Source: Balanoglossus misakiensis (Eukaryota > Hemichordata). From it: a DNA stretch of 64,000 nucleotides. The stretch covers positions 4,960,001 through 5,024,000 of the forward strand of contig CM082584.2 of NCBI GenBank assembly GCA_040954595.2, written 5' to 3'. Every line of letters begins with the position of its first letter. The first letter of the stretch is position 1. The notes below the pieces were generated by a model. That model worked only from the letters and a program-made list of their open reading frames with translations. It ran no database searches and was not told where the DNA came from. Below are positions 40,701-50,696 of this stretch, piece by piece. The translations under genes and the position numbers were made by a program.

Positions 40701-42815
40701 CTCTATACCTCCCGTTATTGCAATAAATATTCAGACCTACTTTTGTCGGAATCCACTCCTAAAATACAACATGGCGCGAAATTCCCGAAACTTGTTAAGA
40801 GCAAACTCTGTTAAAACACATTATTTGATTCAGCGGGATAATGTGATTGGACACTAATCCATCTTAGTTATAGGACTGACATACTTGCGCTCAATCAATA
40901 TCACCTGATATGAGAAAAACCTGGCGCAACATCGATCCAGTTCGCGTTTTCCATTTAATTAAGAGTGAACACTATGTACACTGACTATAGCTTTCCACGG
41001 ACACACCTGAATCAAAATTAAACAAATCATCAGGCGTGAATTTATATCGTGAAATGCTTTTGACGGCGCGGCGGTAGCCATGCTGTGATAACTGTTCTCG
41101 CCATACGTGTTGTATTGAAAAGGAGAAATGACATTTTATAACAAGGTGTCGTCTTTTGGAGCGCTAATGTGCCGGGCGCTTTTCTTATGAAAACATAATT
41201 TAACAAGCCGGCTTGTGAAAATGTCGAATAAAAATACGTGATGCTTTTGTTCATGTATTCACGTTGAAAAAATAGCTCACTGATCACTCTTTAGCTTTCA
41301 GCCTACCCGTGGTGATGGGGAGATGTGCGATCATCACGGCTCTCAATATATTGGAGGCCTACTTAGTATGTTCCAATCACAATCTTACCGTGTCGACAGT
41401 GATTGTAATATTAGTGAAGTGTGTTATCGACATTGAAATCTCGCGTCCCAGAGTGCTTATAAATCGCCCACTTGGTGCAAAATAATCTGAATTTATTCAT
41501 ATTAAAGTAAATTGACGCGTCCATATTTACACAGGCGATTTTAAATGGCTAAGCATAGATGCCACTTTGTAGGAGTAAATATGTCGCACGGGCTTTGTTT
41601 CAATTTTACGGTGAGTGAATTTCTGCATTCTCCTACAGGCTCACAGGTATGGCAGATAATTTATTGCATAATGAGCGCGCTCACTAACCGGAAGTGCAAT
41701 TTATAGATGGGCATAAATGACATCAGAGGGCGATTGCTTTGAATCAAACAAGAGGGAGAAAGGTCATATTTCACTTAACTCAACGGTTTACGTACACAAA
41801 TGAAAGTAGCCTTAAGGTGAAAACTTCACATTATTTACATGTATTTTACAACGGGATTTGCTCTGTGTTTCATAGTCTCCGGGCATGACTGCCAGACTGT
41901 AATTTAAATTGATGGTTTTTGCATAATCTGGCTGCGAATGACTTTATTTTTCCAGGGGGTAAATTAAATTTGAACTACATGTAATGTCATATTCTACTGT
42001 GGTAATCTTTTCGTGGGTATTTGCCATGCAAATGCTCTCCAGCGCCTGATAAGATTCCCTCGGTTGAATTTTCGCCACTTCTGGCAAATCCCTCTGCAAA
42101 TTCCCGACCAACCTGCTTGTGACAGCAACCAATGAATATGATGAATGTGCGTAGCATCGATTCAGAAAATAACCGCTGTAAATCGAAGCGCGCCATTTTG
42201 TGATGTTTAAGAAGATCTTCGGGAAATTTTAATTGAAATGACAAGACGTATTTACAGGACTGAGTGCAGTGGAAAATATCCCCGAGGATGCCGATTAATT
42301 CAATGTTATATATGGCCGAACTGCCCTCATCAATTAAATAAAGTGGATCTCGAGAATGTCTGTCGGTATAATTCCTAAGAGAAGAGCATCAAGATAGATG
42401 TCGGTTGCCTTACCTTATTAGAAAATGCAAAGGATCGGCTGCCTATGCCAATAATTGGCAAGCCTAAAATATCACCGGCCATGGACAGGGTAAACAGCGA
42501 TGTCTCCGAAGCCACCGCTATGATAGCAGAGACATTTCTGACGACCAACTGATTGCAGACTTGGGACAGAATATCAGCCGGGTTGGAGGAAGCCGCCAAA
42601 ACGATCGGCTGTTCGAGTCGCACACTGCTGTTGGAATTATTGATGTCTTGAACAGCTCTGTGCAACACTTCGGCGTAGCCATCCACGTAGTCTTCCTCGA
42701 AAAGGGCTCCGATTCTGACGACGTGTGGAGAAGACGCCACTGTTGCTGCGATGGCACTACTATCACAAAGCAGGAAGAATCCACCGAGCAGAACGGACGA
42801 AGTAGCCAACATCAT
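10982..42815 (-). CDS. GRIN3-like: Ionotropic glutamate receptor, NMDA GluN3-like subunit (10 exons, complete)
   Basis: Exons in transcript order: 42815-42414, 23664-23075, 22472-21422, 20817-20681, 16205-16072, 15586-15416, 15031-14895, 13843-13715, 12371-12298, 11867-10982. Together they give 3711 nt (1236 aa plus TGA), with all phases matching and all borders AG/GT. Residues 1 to about 24 form a signal peptide (MMLATSSVLLGGFFLLC). The amino-terminal domain follows to about 400, then the split ligand-binding domain. It keeps SSFSITSERSRVIDF (Arg near 535), GSSCENY and LDAFIYD, the residues that hold the alpha-amino and carboxyl groups of glycine in GluN1/GluN3. TM1 is near 570-595, the pore loop near 615-630, M3 carries SYTANLAAFM (656-665), and M4 starts near 829. 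The long cytoplasmic tail ends in a coiled coil. GDLLRGTA, KPPKC and GYGIGLP favour GluN3 over GluN1/2. The selectivity site reads Ser-His instead of Asn or Gly-Arg. The start is the first ATG of an ATG-ATG pair; GTG at 42830 is an unlikely alternative. Confidence 0.93.
13289..13430. repeat. Foldback element in a GluN3-like intron
   Basis: A palindrome-like unit of about 142 bp. The outer arms carry TGACCTATGCGCGCGA on the left and TCGCGCGTCA on the right. Inner arms pair GCGGAAGTTAT with ATAACTTCCGC and GCGGCGTATTCTGC with GCCGCAGAATAC. No clear target duplication. The superfamily is not recognised. Confidence 0.6.
13431..13545. repeat. Degenerate pentanucleotide repeat (TTGAA/CTGAA)
   Basis: Tandem TGAAC/TTGAA units, cleanest at about 13465-13497 (five CTGAA units), degenerating on both sides into TTGAATTGTATTGAATT and GGATTGGATTGG. 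It lies directly beside the foldback element within an intron. Confidence 0.7.
14619..14760. repeat. Foldback element (AGCAATAACTCCCGCC ends)
   Basis: Inverted arms AGCAATAACTCCCGCC..GGGTATAC and GTATACCCGCC..GGGGTTATTGCT, with inner arms TATAGCACTCGCC and GGCTCGTGCTATA. It may be part of a longer unit starting near 14195, because AT-rich inverted flanks (ATATTATATCATGC and GATATAATATAATAGC) enclose 14195-14620. A truncated relative is at about 30421-30505 (GTGGGTATACGCGAGATTTG). Confidence 0.6.
16932..16981. repeat. Perfect 14-bp hairpin in a GluN3-like intron
   Basis: AAAATCAGCTGAAC at 16932-16945 and its exact complement GTTCAGCTGATTTT at 16968-16981, separated by a T-rich 22-nt loop. The arms contain CAGCTG E-box cores. 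The function is unknown. Confidence 0.55.
18772..18914. mobile_element. 143-bp foldback MITE (GGGGTTATTACA ends), copy 1
   Basis: Almost completely self-complementary. Arms start GGGGTTATTACACGAATTTT and close with the complement ending GTGTAATAACCCC. The central part is ACTCGTTGCGAAGCGCAACTCG. A copy of the same length is at 51299-51441. There is no transposase and no certain target duplication. It lies in the 4.5-kb GluN3-like intron 16206-20680, where I see little else besides the hairpin at 16932-16981. Confidence 0.75.
20548..20636. repeat. Small inverted-repeat element
   Basis: TAGGACATTATTT at the left and AAATAATGTCCTA at the right form exact 13-bp ends. A second weaker pair lies inside (AGGCTAAGTGGT and ACCACCTAGCG). 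It lies in a GluN3-like intron just beyond the 20681-20817 exon. A MITE origin is inferred. Confidence 0.5.
22514..22945. repeat. (ACAT)n / (AC)n compound microsatellite in GluN3-like intron 2
   Basis: About 430 bp of tandem ACAT interrupted by AC runs near 22625-22703 and 22776-22790, plus two ACAG variants at the right end. It fills most of the 602-bp intron 22473-23074. In the sense transcript it reads as UGUA/UG repeats. The apparent open frames of alternating Tyr/Val/Cys/Met or Thr/His/Ile are by-products of the repeat. Confidence 0.97.
23693..23860. mobile_element. MITE family A fragment
   Basis: Starts GCATTATGCGCATGTGCC, then AGAGACTCTGGTTACAGAA and AACAACGGGCAAGATGGCGG. These are the same blocks, in reverse orientation, as the right half of the copy at 37418-37723. 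It lies just inside the first intron of the GluN3-like gene, about 30 bp from the exon 2 acceptor. The other half is missing. Confidence 0.65.
25543..26189. repeat. Inverted-repeat pair enclosing about 570 bp
   Basis: The left arm 25543-25581 (ATTTGCATATTGATATGTAC..TTTACTACT) matches the complement of the right arm 26151-26189 with a single visible mismatch. Interior sequence has no recognisable coding region. It could be a non-autonomous DNA transposon or two inverted copies of one short repeat. Confidence 0.55.
29323..29562. repeat. Diverged tandem duplication, about 127-bp unit
   Basis: Unit 1 starts TAATCATTGAATATTACAAA at 29323 and unit 2 starts identically at 29450. Both continue through TGTTGTT(A/G)G(G/C)GAACA, GATTTACATGATATATA, ATTGACTAGAAA and CAGTAAGC/TAGTAAGC with small indels. 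There is no coding content. Confidence 0.8.
30421..30505. mobile_element. Truncated relative of the 14619-14760 foldback element
   Basis: Begins with ATTAC and a long C run, then GTGGGTATACGCGAGATTTG, GGTACAATTCTCGATGG and CGAGTGCTATTGTACCC. These match the complement of the 14619-14760 element in the same order. The other arm is absent. Confidence 0.55.
30979..31942. repeat. Inverted arms about 900 bp apart
   Basis: The left arm (about 30979-31005, AATTTTGATTTCGATTTATT..TTCACTT) is matched by the complement of the right arm (31910-31942, AAGTGAAAATCGAAATCG..CAAAATT). The arms are low-complexity GATTTC/TTTTAATT, so chance is possible. Between them lies non-coding sequence with several Cs-in-a-row patches. 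Confidence 0.4.
33895..34086. mobile_element. MITE with long inverted ends containing AAGATGGCGG
   Basis: Arms 33919-33960 (CGCCATCTTGGAAACACGGT..AACTGGAG) and 34023-34064 (its complement, ending TTTCCAAGATGGCGG) differ at a few bases. Weaker complementarity extends outward to TATATA.GGG..GTGTCTT and AAAGACAAACC..CATATA. The 60-bp centre is unrelated to other repeats here. The family is not recognised. Confidence 0.65.
34690..34830. mobile_element. MITE family A fragment (left half)
   Basis: Starts ATAAAGGCCGACGATCG, then TTATGCGCATGTGCGTAA and TTCGTGTGTACAAACATT. The order matches the left half of the 37418-37723 copy up to the CGTTCTGCAAAT block, after which similarity fades. Confidence 0.6.
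35262..35509. mobile_element. MITE family A fragment, reverse orientation
   Basis: Begins TTTTAAAGGGTGACGATTGT at about 35256, then GTGCATGTGCCAAAGCAGAG, AACAACGGACAAGATGGCGG, GAGGCAGTCCACTATTTGAA and GTCGAACGCAA, the complement of the 37418-37723 copy in order. The last 70-80 bp expected at the right are missing. The next element starts at 35547. Confidence 0.7.
35547..36758. mobile_element. 1.2-kb element with TAA target duplication and G-rich inverted ends (Harbinger-like?)
   Basis: Left end GGGAGCCGTCATTATTTATG with a long G run and TCGGAGGAAT. The right end is its complement, closing CGTAAATAATGACGGCTCCC. TAA flanks both sides (35544-35546 and 36759-36761). A 3-bp TAA duplication with GGG ends suggests a PIF/Harbinger derivative, which is an inference. 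No transposase is visible. It carries several copies of GGGGGGTTTCTCAAAA and a nested 191-bp palindrome. Confidence 0.62.
36376..36566. repeat. 191-bp GC-rich palindrome nested in the 35547-36758 element
   Basis: Arms run from AACACCTATAGCCTGGCC to GGCCAGGCAATAGGTGTT. The long inner arm GAGTTACCAGAATCATATGC is repeated exactly in inverted form, around a central CTCGGCCTGCGGCCTCGG. Complementarity is broken by short unequal loops near GGGCCATAGC and GCTATGGCC. It resembles the other foldback elements here in design but not in sequence. Confidence 0.75.
37418..37723. mobile_element. MITE family A, complete copy
   Basis: A 306-bp element. The left end AAAGGCCAACGGTCGTCTTA continues into TGCGCATGTGCC. 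The right end is the imperfect complement, GGCACATTCGCAGAAGAAGA running into TTGTCGCCCTTT. CTAA and TTAA-like sequence adjoin the ends. It contains GTCGCCGCCATCATGTC, the complement of a GATGGCGGCGAC motif shared by other copies. Confidence 0.75.
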
Positions 42816-43601
42816 AGTATCAGTTTTCACATTCGCTTTTTTATGTCTTGATGGAAAACGGCGCGGTAAATCCTCTCGGTTCAGCCCTGCTGCTTAGATC
42901 CAGAACGGCGACGACAAAACAGCCTATGTTCATTCCTTCCATGATTGAATATAGAGCTGTATAAGCAGTCTGCAGCGGTCACATCCCCTGGTTTGCTCTT
43001 ATAGATATATATATGTATGTATATATATACACACATATATATACACACACAAACACAAGCTAGTCTCATCTCTTTTTGCCGGCCACCATATTTGCCCCCT
43101 GCCTAGCCATCTCTTAGGTTATAAGACGAACAGCATACAATTCGATCGCTGCCACAAATTATGTTAATAAAATTGAAATGCTTTTACATGCCAAATGAGC
43201 ATAGAGTGCTGCTTCAAATGTTGACAACTCGACTTCGTACTCGCATGTTATCACCGCTCGCCGTACACAAATGATTAGCAGAATGACGTCGCCCGCTAAG
43301 CCCGCCCTAACTACCATATTAGGCACAAATACGTTTTTGTGAACAAAGTCGCGGAGAAGAAGAGTTTGAATTTCTAATAAAGATGTGTGCATTCCATTCC
43401 ATTTCAGTCACCTGTCAATGCAACCTCAACACACACACAGATATATATGTATATACAAAACAATTCTATCGCCTTCGTTGCTCGATGCACTCTTCATTAA
43501 CTATACATGTACATACACGAAGGACAGCGTACCTGAAACATACATTGGCCTCAAGAGTGTAATAATATATGATGTACGTATGTGTGACTACACTATAGGA
43601 T

Positions 43602-43795
43602 GGTGTCATATAATCTGTTATTTTAAGATGAAATGTTGCGAATATAATCAATGCTTTCATCATTGGGGTAGCTTCATTTACTGAATATGTATACGTACGA
43701 TGGTGTCGAAAATATGTTATCTTAAGATGAAATGTTGCAAATATAATCAGTTGCTTTCGTCATTAGGCTAGCTTCATTTACTCAATATCAGTTCA
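43602..43795. repeat. Diverged tandem duplication, about 100-bp unit
   Basis: GGTGTCATATAATCTGTTAT at 43602 and GGTGTCGAAAATATGTTATC at about 43702 are each followed by TTAAGATGAAATGTTGC(A/G)A, ATATAATCA, GCTTTC(A/G)TCATT and TAGCTTCATTTACT. The copies differ by scattered substitutions and small indels. Confidence 0.8.
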
Positions 43796-45545
43796 AATTT
43801 TTCACTCAAGGGACAACCATTGTGAATGCAGTACTAACAGAGCATAGTGTAGACGGCCATTCGTCATCTAATACACAAGGTTGAAAGATGTATACTGGCA
43901 GGGTTCATGGAAATCATTTTGGTGGTCATCAATCAGGCAGAATAAATTTCTTTTGAAATTTCTGCAAATAGAACAGAACCCCGCTGATGAAATTTGATTA
44001 CAATTGGGCCATTGGTGTCGAGTTGAAATTGTGGCATAGTTGATATAATTGATTGGGAAGTCGCCACGCTGTTCATCATTCTGCAGAGGAGAGAGGATTT
44101 ATTTTTGTTGGAAATGAAGCAATAACTGGACAGGTCGTTCTTTCAGGGTTTATAAACCATATAATGAGCAAACTGTACCGAGTTAAAACCTAGCAGAATG
44201 AGGGTCAGAAGGTCACAGTTTGACACTGCTCTGCATGGCTGCGTACAGCATTGCCTGTACTTTCTCTGCGCTATATTTCAAATCGTGGTAAGATTATCGT
44301 TCGGCATCGGCAAGATAACATTTCCCGGTCAACCTGTCCTTCACACAATATGGTTGTGGGGAATTTGATAATTTTATGAATTTATTGCTTTAAGTTGCCG
44401 ATACTGTCCATGTGGTAGTGGATATTTTCAATGTAGTGTTGCGAACACAATATACGAGATTTTAACATTATATCTAAACGCAATATGAAGGAAATTTAGT
44501 TGATATAAGTAAAGGTATACAGGCTAAATTAGACATGAGATAAACTTGCAAACGATTGGCGCTGTAATGATCCCAAAGACTTAAAACGAGCAGAAGCAGG
44601 ACTCGTGGAGAATGAAACAACTGACGAAACACGCAATTTACAATTCTGTGGCACGACTGAAACACATCCCAACGTCGTGACTACACGCATCAGTTGGCAT
44701 AGCAACAGCAGCGCGTTAATACATTATATGAGATATGGAATTATCTGCTTCAGTGACTGCCTTGTCCTCGGTTGCAGTCACGAGCGATCGAGTGCATAAT
44801 GGCCTGGGTGTTTCCTAGAAAACACACATGTTATCTTCACGGAGTTAATATGAACATTGCCTGATACATTAAATGGCTAAGTGCTGCGTCTAACATGGCA
44901 AATACACTGTCAAAACAATTAGAATAAGTGAAATGTTTAAGTCATGTTTGGCTCGGCAATTCAGGCGAGCTGTGCTGAAAACTAAACTGCATGTAGACTG
45001 CCCTCTTGACACTGTGAGACGTACAGAAATTTGGCTTGCAGATCATTGCACCATCTACGTTTCCAATTCTCATATAAACAGCAGAAATCAAGATAATTTA
45101 TTCTCTTTAATAAATAATTATCGAAATGTTCTTTTATCGGTCGTATGTAATCACAGCATGTCCTTGATGAGGCAAGGGTTGGGTTTCAGTGCTGAAGTGG
45201 CGTTTCCAATCAGACTTGATAAATCATTCATTCTCATTTTGTATGCATTAAAACAGCAAGTGAATATAAAGCTATCCTGCACTCATTGTCAGTAATGTTA
45301 CGCTGCTTAAAGCTACGAGGGAAATGGATCTGTGCAGTGAGTGATACGCGGGTTTTAATGGATATACGGCACCATCTCCGAAGCAGATCAGCCGAAATCG
45401 CCTCCAATAGTTGTGACACTTAACCTCTGACTCTTTCCCTCTTTGAACGGCAATAACATTTCAATAAAGGATGTATTATCAATAACGAAACCTTGTAATT
45501 TCCAATTATTTATTTGGTCGAATTGAATGAGAAGATATATTTTTA

Positions 45546-45587
45546 ATTTCCTGCGATATTACACTTAATAATAATATCGCAGGAAAT
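45546..45587. repeat. Perfect 16-bp-arm hairpin
   Basis: ATTTCCTGCGATATTA at 45546-45561 and its exact complement TAATATCGCAGGAAAT at 45572-45587, with a 10-nt loop. The part AATCGCAGGAAATATAC recurs in similar form near 13694. Could be a MITE end-to-end remnant. Function unknown. Confidence 0.5.
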
Positions 45588-46682
45588 GGATTATATTACA
45601 GACTGTGTACTGTATATGATCCGACATGCTACTGTAAGGCTAATTTTCTGTAAGGCTAATATCAAATTTCGACGGAGAAGGTAAAGCAGCCTTCAACGCG
45701 TAATTTAAGTAAAACGCTCCTTTGGCAAAATACTTGATCTGTTTATATTCTTATGTTTATCCGTCTAGAGAAGCTAGCTTTAAAACAAATCAGAAACATG
45801 TTTAACCGATGCTTCGTGGGATTTTGCTATCTATATCTGTCAGATCCCCGCCATTAGCATTATAGACGTCTATGTGATCACTGAAAACTGATAATGCCCA
45901 AACGGTATGAGATTGCCTACACCAAAAGCAGGGGTTCTAACAACTGAGTGTGTGGCTTTCCGTGAATTTTTCATGAATCTTACTTGTGCCTCTAATAGTT
46001 TATTATATAATATATATATAAAACAATTATATATAATTTTCAAACACAGTTGGAACACGTGACTAGTTTAATCGATGGGTTGACGTATCTTGGTGTAGAA
46101 TAAATAGTCTAAACAATTAAGAAATATGCAAAATGAACTGGTCTTTCGTTCGAAATATCCCTCGTTTTAAAGTGTATATAATTTGTATATCTAACCACGC
46201 AAATTCTTCTTATAAAACCCGTAGACGAAATATCTGCGTTCATTATTAATCCGTTTGGGTAACATTTCACGATACAAATTGTCAAAATATTGTATATGAT
46301 AATTGGATAAAAGGTCGCTGCATCCTGCTAACGGTTGTTAAGAAGAAAAGTTTTCATCGGTGGTTGAACGAATATCACAACATTACAATATGGCGACAAC
46401 GGTGATTGAAGTGAATAGGGATTACGAGTGCCTTTACCGGCAAAACATAGAAACATTATCCGAACTGCCAAGAAATGGAAGAATTCCGACGGTTTGTTCT
46501 CTGCAGTCATGTTGCATCGCACATTCGGTCGTTTAACCTTGTTGTACTCGAGGGAATTCAGCCACGTCCGAAAGCTGAGAGTAAATCTCCACCGAACATT
46601 TTCACAGATGCGCCCGATAGATCGTAAAACTTCCATAGACAGAGACTTACAACTGGTTTTCCGAATAACAAAAAGTTACACT

Positions 46683-46871
46683 GTGTATGTATGTATGTAT
46701 GTATGTATGTATGTATGTATGTATGTATGTATGTATGTATGTATGTATGTATGTATGTATGTATGTATGTATGTATGTATGTATGTATGTATGTATGTAT
46801 GTATGTATGTATGTATGTATGTATGTATGTATGTATGTATGTATGTATGTATGTATGTATGTATGTATGTA
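46683..46871. repeat. (GTAT)n microsatellite
   Basis: About 47 nearly uninterrupted GTAT units, followed by short degenerate units (TTAGTATGTATGCTTGTATG). It is the same motif as the compound repeat at 22514-22945. Apparent Tyr-Val-Cys-Met and Thr-Tyr-Ile-His frames through it are repeat artefacts. Confidence 0.97.
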
Positions 46872-49084
46872 TTAGTATGTATGCTTGTATGATAATAGGT
46901 ATTAATACTGTGAACTTTTTCCAGTTTGGGACAAAGAAAAGCCATCACAGTGAAACTTCACTTTTAAGGAAATCTGTCTAAACGACATTTGCGGTCAAAA
47001 ATCTCAGTAGCAGATACATTTTGTCACTGGGGAAAAACATGAATTCCCCATGGACACAATGTCAACACTAATTTCTAGATACAGATAGTTCATATACCCC
47101 ATTCTCTCTTTACCAGTATCTTTTTGAGCTTTCATCCCACGGACTAAAAGGGTAATTAACTAGATGGATTGTTGGATGGATGGATTGATTGACGGACAGA
47201 ACGATAGACAGTTCTGAAGCAAAAAGAAACTGAGAGACACAAAGCGTGGCAGATAGGCAAGGTGATAGCAAATGCCCGGCACTGCAGTATGTTTAACGGC
47301 CACTCTGTAAGATATTCTGGTGATCGCGTGGAAAGCCCATTACAAAAGCGTGACTCACACTTAGAACAGTGATCACCCTTGATTATAATGTACGTTCCTT
47401 CAAGTGTAAAATTTTATCTGCCGATAAAAGCAATAGGCAAAGGAAACTCGTCCACTGAATTTAAACGTCAACTCAAAACCTGTAACTTTTTTGTGTGCAA
47501 ATAAATCAATCGATTGCAGATACTGTTACAGGTCAAATGTCACTTAGAAATACAGTAAAAACCTTATTCAGGACTGTGCACAGCTTGATAATGTGATCTG
47601 AATGCAGAACTGAGAAGAAAACTTAAAACACGTTGTGATTATATTCATTACAGGTGTGTATACTCCTGCCTGTAAGCATTCATGTTGGATTCAAGTGTGT
47701 TGTTGTCGTTGTTGTTCTTGTTGGTGTAAAAAAAATTTTAAATCGCATCACTGCACCATTTGTGCAACTTGAAGACGGATAAGATGAGAATCGAACTTAT
47801 GTTTTGGGGAAGGGCAAAACATCATTTGTAATAATTTTGGGATGTTTTTTTTTAATTCGGGTTACACGAGATGTAATCGGAAGTGAGTTGATAGTCGTTC
47901 CTGTGAACGTTGTTAAACCCGTGCAATGTTGCAAAAACCTGCGACAACCAGTGAGACACAAATGTTTGTGGTGACATTTTTCAACAACATGTTTTGGATG
48001 ATATATTTGGAAATTATACTCCATCTATACAGTATACATTTACAACAGCTTCACTTACTGAGTTTTTGTTCAAGTTTCACCCGATAGATGCTTACTGACG
48101 GATATACGATGATGTAAGGCCAAATCGGGGTAATAAAAATGGCTTAGTTTCATAAAATTTGACAATAGAACCTAAGGTCTAAATCACGATTCCTGACACA
48201 AACGAACTCAAGCGGAAACTACCTTTTGTGTTCGCCTGGAGAGATAGGTTGAGTCGTGAAAATTATTTGTCAATCGCCCGTTTTGTGTTACAAGATTCAG
48301 ACTAGGAAAATGGCCAAATCTGCTAACTTTGTGGACAGTTCCAGGTTCAGAAATCATGTTCCTGTAATTCTTTTACGTTTGTTAAATGCATATTGATGCG
48401 AGAATGTGTTAAGAGTCAATTTCAATGCGTTCTAAGCAGGATTTTGCGCAATCACGAATTCTGAGCTCATACTGCTCTAATGGACTCGAGTAATTGTACC
48501 GTAACTTCATCAAATCACGGTTTTGCTACGTTTGATTAGATATCAGCAGTAAACTGGATCGCAGGGTTATATCAGTACAAAATTTGTACTGATATGTATT
48601 TCAAAAGTGGCCAGTCTCAGTCTGTAGTCAGAATTTGCAAGTGGCATGGTCTGACAGCACAAACGCATTATTGTTCACTGACCATAGGCGGCACAGAAAT
48701 ATGATATGGGTCTATTGTTGTTTCCATTAAACCTTGATGCAGTTATAAGTATACATGTAACTATGAAAATGCAGGATTTGTGTTGGGGTTGGGCATTGAA
48801 GGCCTGTCTTTACCTCTAATACTAATAGTATGGAAGTCCAAGGCACACATCACCCTATTCGCAAGCAATCAAAAAATCTCACCCCTGAAACCAGCATAGC
48901 ATATTTTAAAGCGATTGGACCAGGAGTTTTGGAATAGATGGTGACAAACAAAGATGACAATCAGCCTATCTGATATTAAAGGTCCATGTTACTGACAGTG
49001 GCAATGCAACAGATGATTGACTACAGATTTTGCATTGATTTTGAAAATTATTTCGTTTGGATAATATAAATGACTACAATTAAA

Positions 49085-49480
49085 TACCATTACCTGCAAT
49101 TCTGGCTGCCTTAAATAGGTTTTCACTAGCGCTAGGGGGTCAAATCACATTGAATTCTGGGCGAAAAGTCGACAACCCACTGTAGTAGAAGATAGAAGAA
49201 ATGATATGTTTACTGTATTTCATGACTTTCTTTGGTCAAACATGTCTGTCTTTGTAGTTACCATATTAAACTCATTAAACATTTTTCACATTTTGTTATT
49301 TTTTGAATTTTTCTGCTAAAAAGTTTCAGAATGACCCATCATCACTTATTAGCTTATGAACTCCTATTTCTGAAACATGGCAAAATCGGCCATCTTGAAA
49401 TTGTGTCTACCATATGAGATTTTCATCACTCACTTAGGTAGCTTAAAACCTATTTAAGGTAGGGAGAATTACTGTGTGGT
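49085..49480. repeat. Inverted-repeat element of about 390 bp (possible MITE)
   Basis: Left arm GCAATTCTGGCTGCCTTAAA then TAGGTTTT (49096-49123). Right arm AAAACCTATTTAAGGTAGGG then AGAATTACTG (49445-49474). The arms match except for a few bases. The interior is AT-rich and non-coding. Confidence 0.5.
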
Positions 49481-50405
49481 AGTATTGAGTATCACTACCA
49501 TGTGTAGTTTGATAACACTGATTTCAAAAGCCTTAAATTTGTTTGTGGTTTAATTAGTAAATATTTTCTTTTCAAGAGGAACATTTGCACCGAAAGACAA
49601 CATAGCTTCCAAAACATAACAATGCTCTTTTAATTATGCTTCGATTCCACCATAGACTACAGGAGAACATTGTAGAAAATTTTAACTCAAAATTCAATGT
49701 AGTAATTGGTCAAATGGTTTCAGAGAGAAAAACAATTAACATTAAGAAAATACTGAATTTTTTCTACAGAATTTTCTCATATCATAATGATGACACCACA
49801 ATGACCCTGAATTCAAGAAATGTTTTTTGGTCAAAAATGGAAAAATTCCCCCGAATACAATATTCAGGTATTTTCATGATTTGAAAAACAAGTTTAAAGT
49901 GTGCATCCCTGCAAACCCGTACCTCTAATTTAATAGAACTGAGCAAGCAGGTTTAGATCAAAAATTAAGAAAAAACTAAGAAATATTTATTAAGAATAGA
50001 AAATAACATGAGCACAGAAATAATTTATTTCTGGTCTACCTGAGGTACCAGGTATATGCAAAAATTAATTTGAATCATTCTCACCAATAGTTCTTGAATT
50101 TTTTTAAGTTTTGAGCATTTTCATAATTAGTAGAACATTTGCATATAATTTGAAGTTTTATTTTATCAAAATCACATCTACCATCTACCGTCGAAACACA
50201 CAAACACAAACACACACATGCACACACACACACATACATACACACACACACACCCATCTTGACAGTGGATGCCAACCAATCCCATGCTCCAAGTGGGATA
50301 TGTAATGGGAGTTAATATATACAGGAACACTAATGAAAACTGCAACTGAAAGCTTTCATTACTTATAAACTCACATGTGGCAGTGTTTTATCAACTCTTG
50401 ATAAA

Positions 50406-50601
50406 CTGTAAAACGGGTTATTTTCACGACAGGAAATTTTCGCGATATCAAAAGAGGCAACTGTTACACGAGGATTAATTTTCGCGTTCTCGTATTTCAC
50501 TAACTGCAATGTTATCTCCGTAAACCATTTTACACCACATTTTTTGGCTCTCGCCTATTTCGCAGAAATTTATTGATCGCGAAAAATAACCCATTTTACA
50601 G
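50406..50601. mobile_element. Palindromic-ended MITE (CTGTAAAAC family), copy 2
   Basis: Ends CTGTAAAACGGGTTATTTTC and GAAAAATAACCCATTTTACAG (the last 20 bases count), enclosing CGCGATATC, CACGAGGATTAATTTTCGCG and TCGCAGAAATTTATTGATCG. It matches the 5192-5400 copy in end sequence and internal motifs. No flanking direct repeat is visible. It lies just past the MSH2 stop, probably within or near the 3' UTR, and its TTTATT could serve as AATAAA on the minus strand. Confidence 0.68.
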
Positions 50602-50696
50602 TACTCATCACCTTGGAAACGGTGAAAAACAGCCAGTAATCAAAGATCTTAAGTGTCTCTTTTTACCCAGGCATATACTGTCTCTTGCATAGAGTT

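Larger units (their letters stand above)
23665..42413 (-). other. 18.7-kb first intron of the GluN3-like gene
   Basis: Separates the signal-peptide/N-lobe exon from exon 2; donor GTAAGG at 42413 downward, acceptor TTGCAG at 23670-23665. I see no nested gene. Contents are family A MITE fragments (23693-23860, 34690-34830, 35262-35509, 37418-37723), an inverted-repeat pair (25543-26189), a tandem duplication (29323-29562), a foldback fragment (30421-30505), long inverted arms (30979-31942), a MITE (33895-34086), a TAA-flanked 1.2-kb element (35547-36758), and A/T-rich tandem TTTA (38221-38260). The remaining stretches show nothing I can name. Confidence 0.8.
42816..50696. other. Intergenic region between the GluN3-like 5' end and the MSH2 3' end
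   Basis: Both genes are on the minus strand, so this holds the GluN3-like promoter (near 42.8-43.1 kb, with AT/AC repeats at 43005-43055) and the MSH2 3' UTR (toward 50.7 kb). Other contents are a 100-bp tandem duplication at 43602-43790, a 16-bp-arm hairpin at 45546-45587, (GTAT)n at 46683-46871, an inverted-repeat element at 49085-49480, a CA repeat at 50195-50253, and a palindromic MITE at 50406-50601. I see no supported gene. Confidence 0.6.

Noticed and set aside
41987-42244. 85-codon minus-strand frame just downstream of GluN3-like exon 1
   Set aside because: Exon 1 has a clear donor and splices in frame to 23664; this frame has no acceptor support or similarity.
46390-46500. ATGGCGACAACGGTG start with about 48 codons, resembling a first exon
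   Set aside because: No following exon, no consensus donor (GTTTGT at best) and no protein similarity I recognise.
46428-46981. Open frames of 62-154 codons through the GTAT repeat
   Set aside because: Microsatellite artefact; the non-repeat part has no recognisable similarity or splice support.
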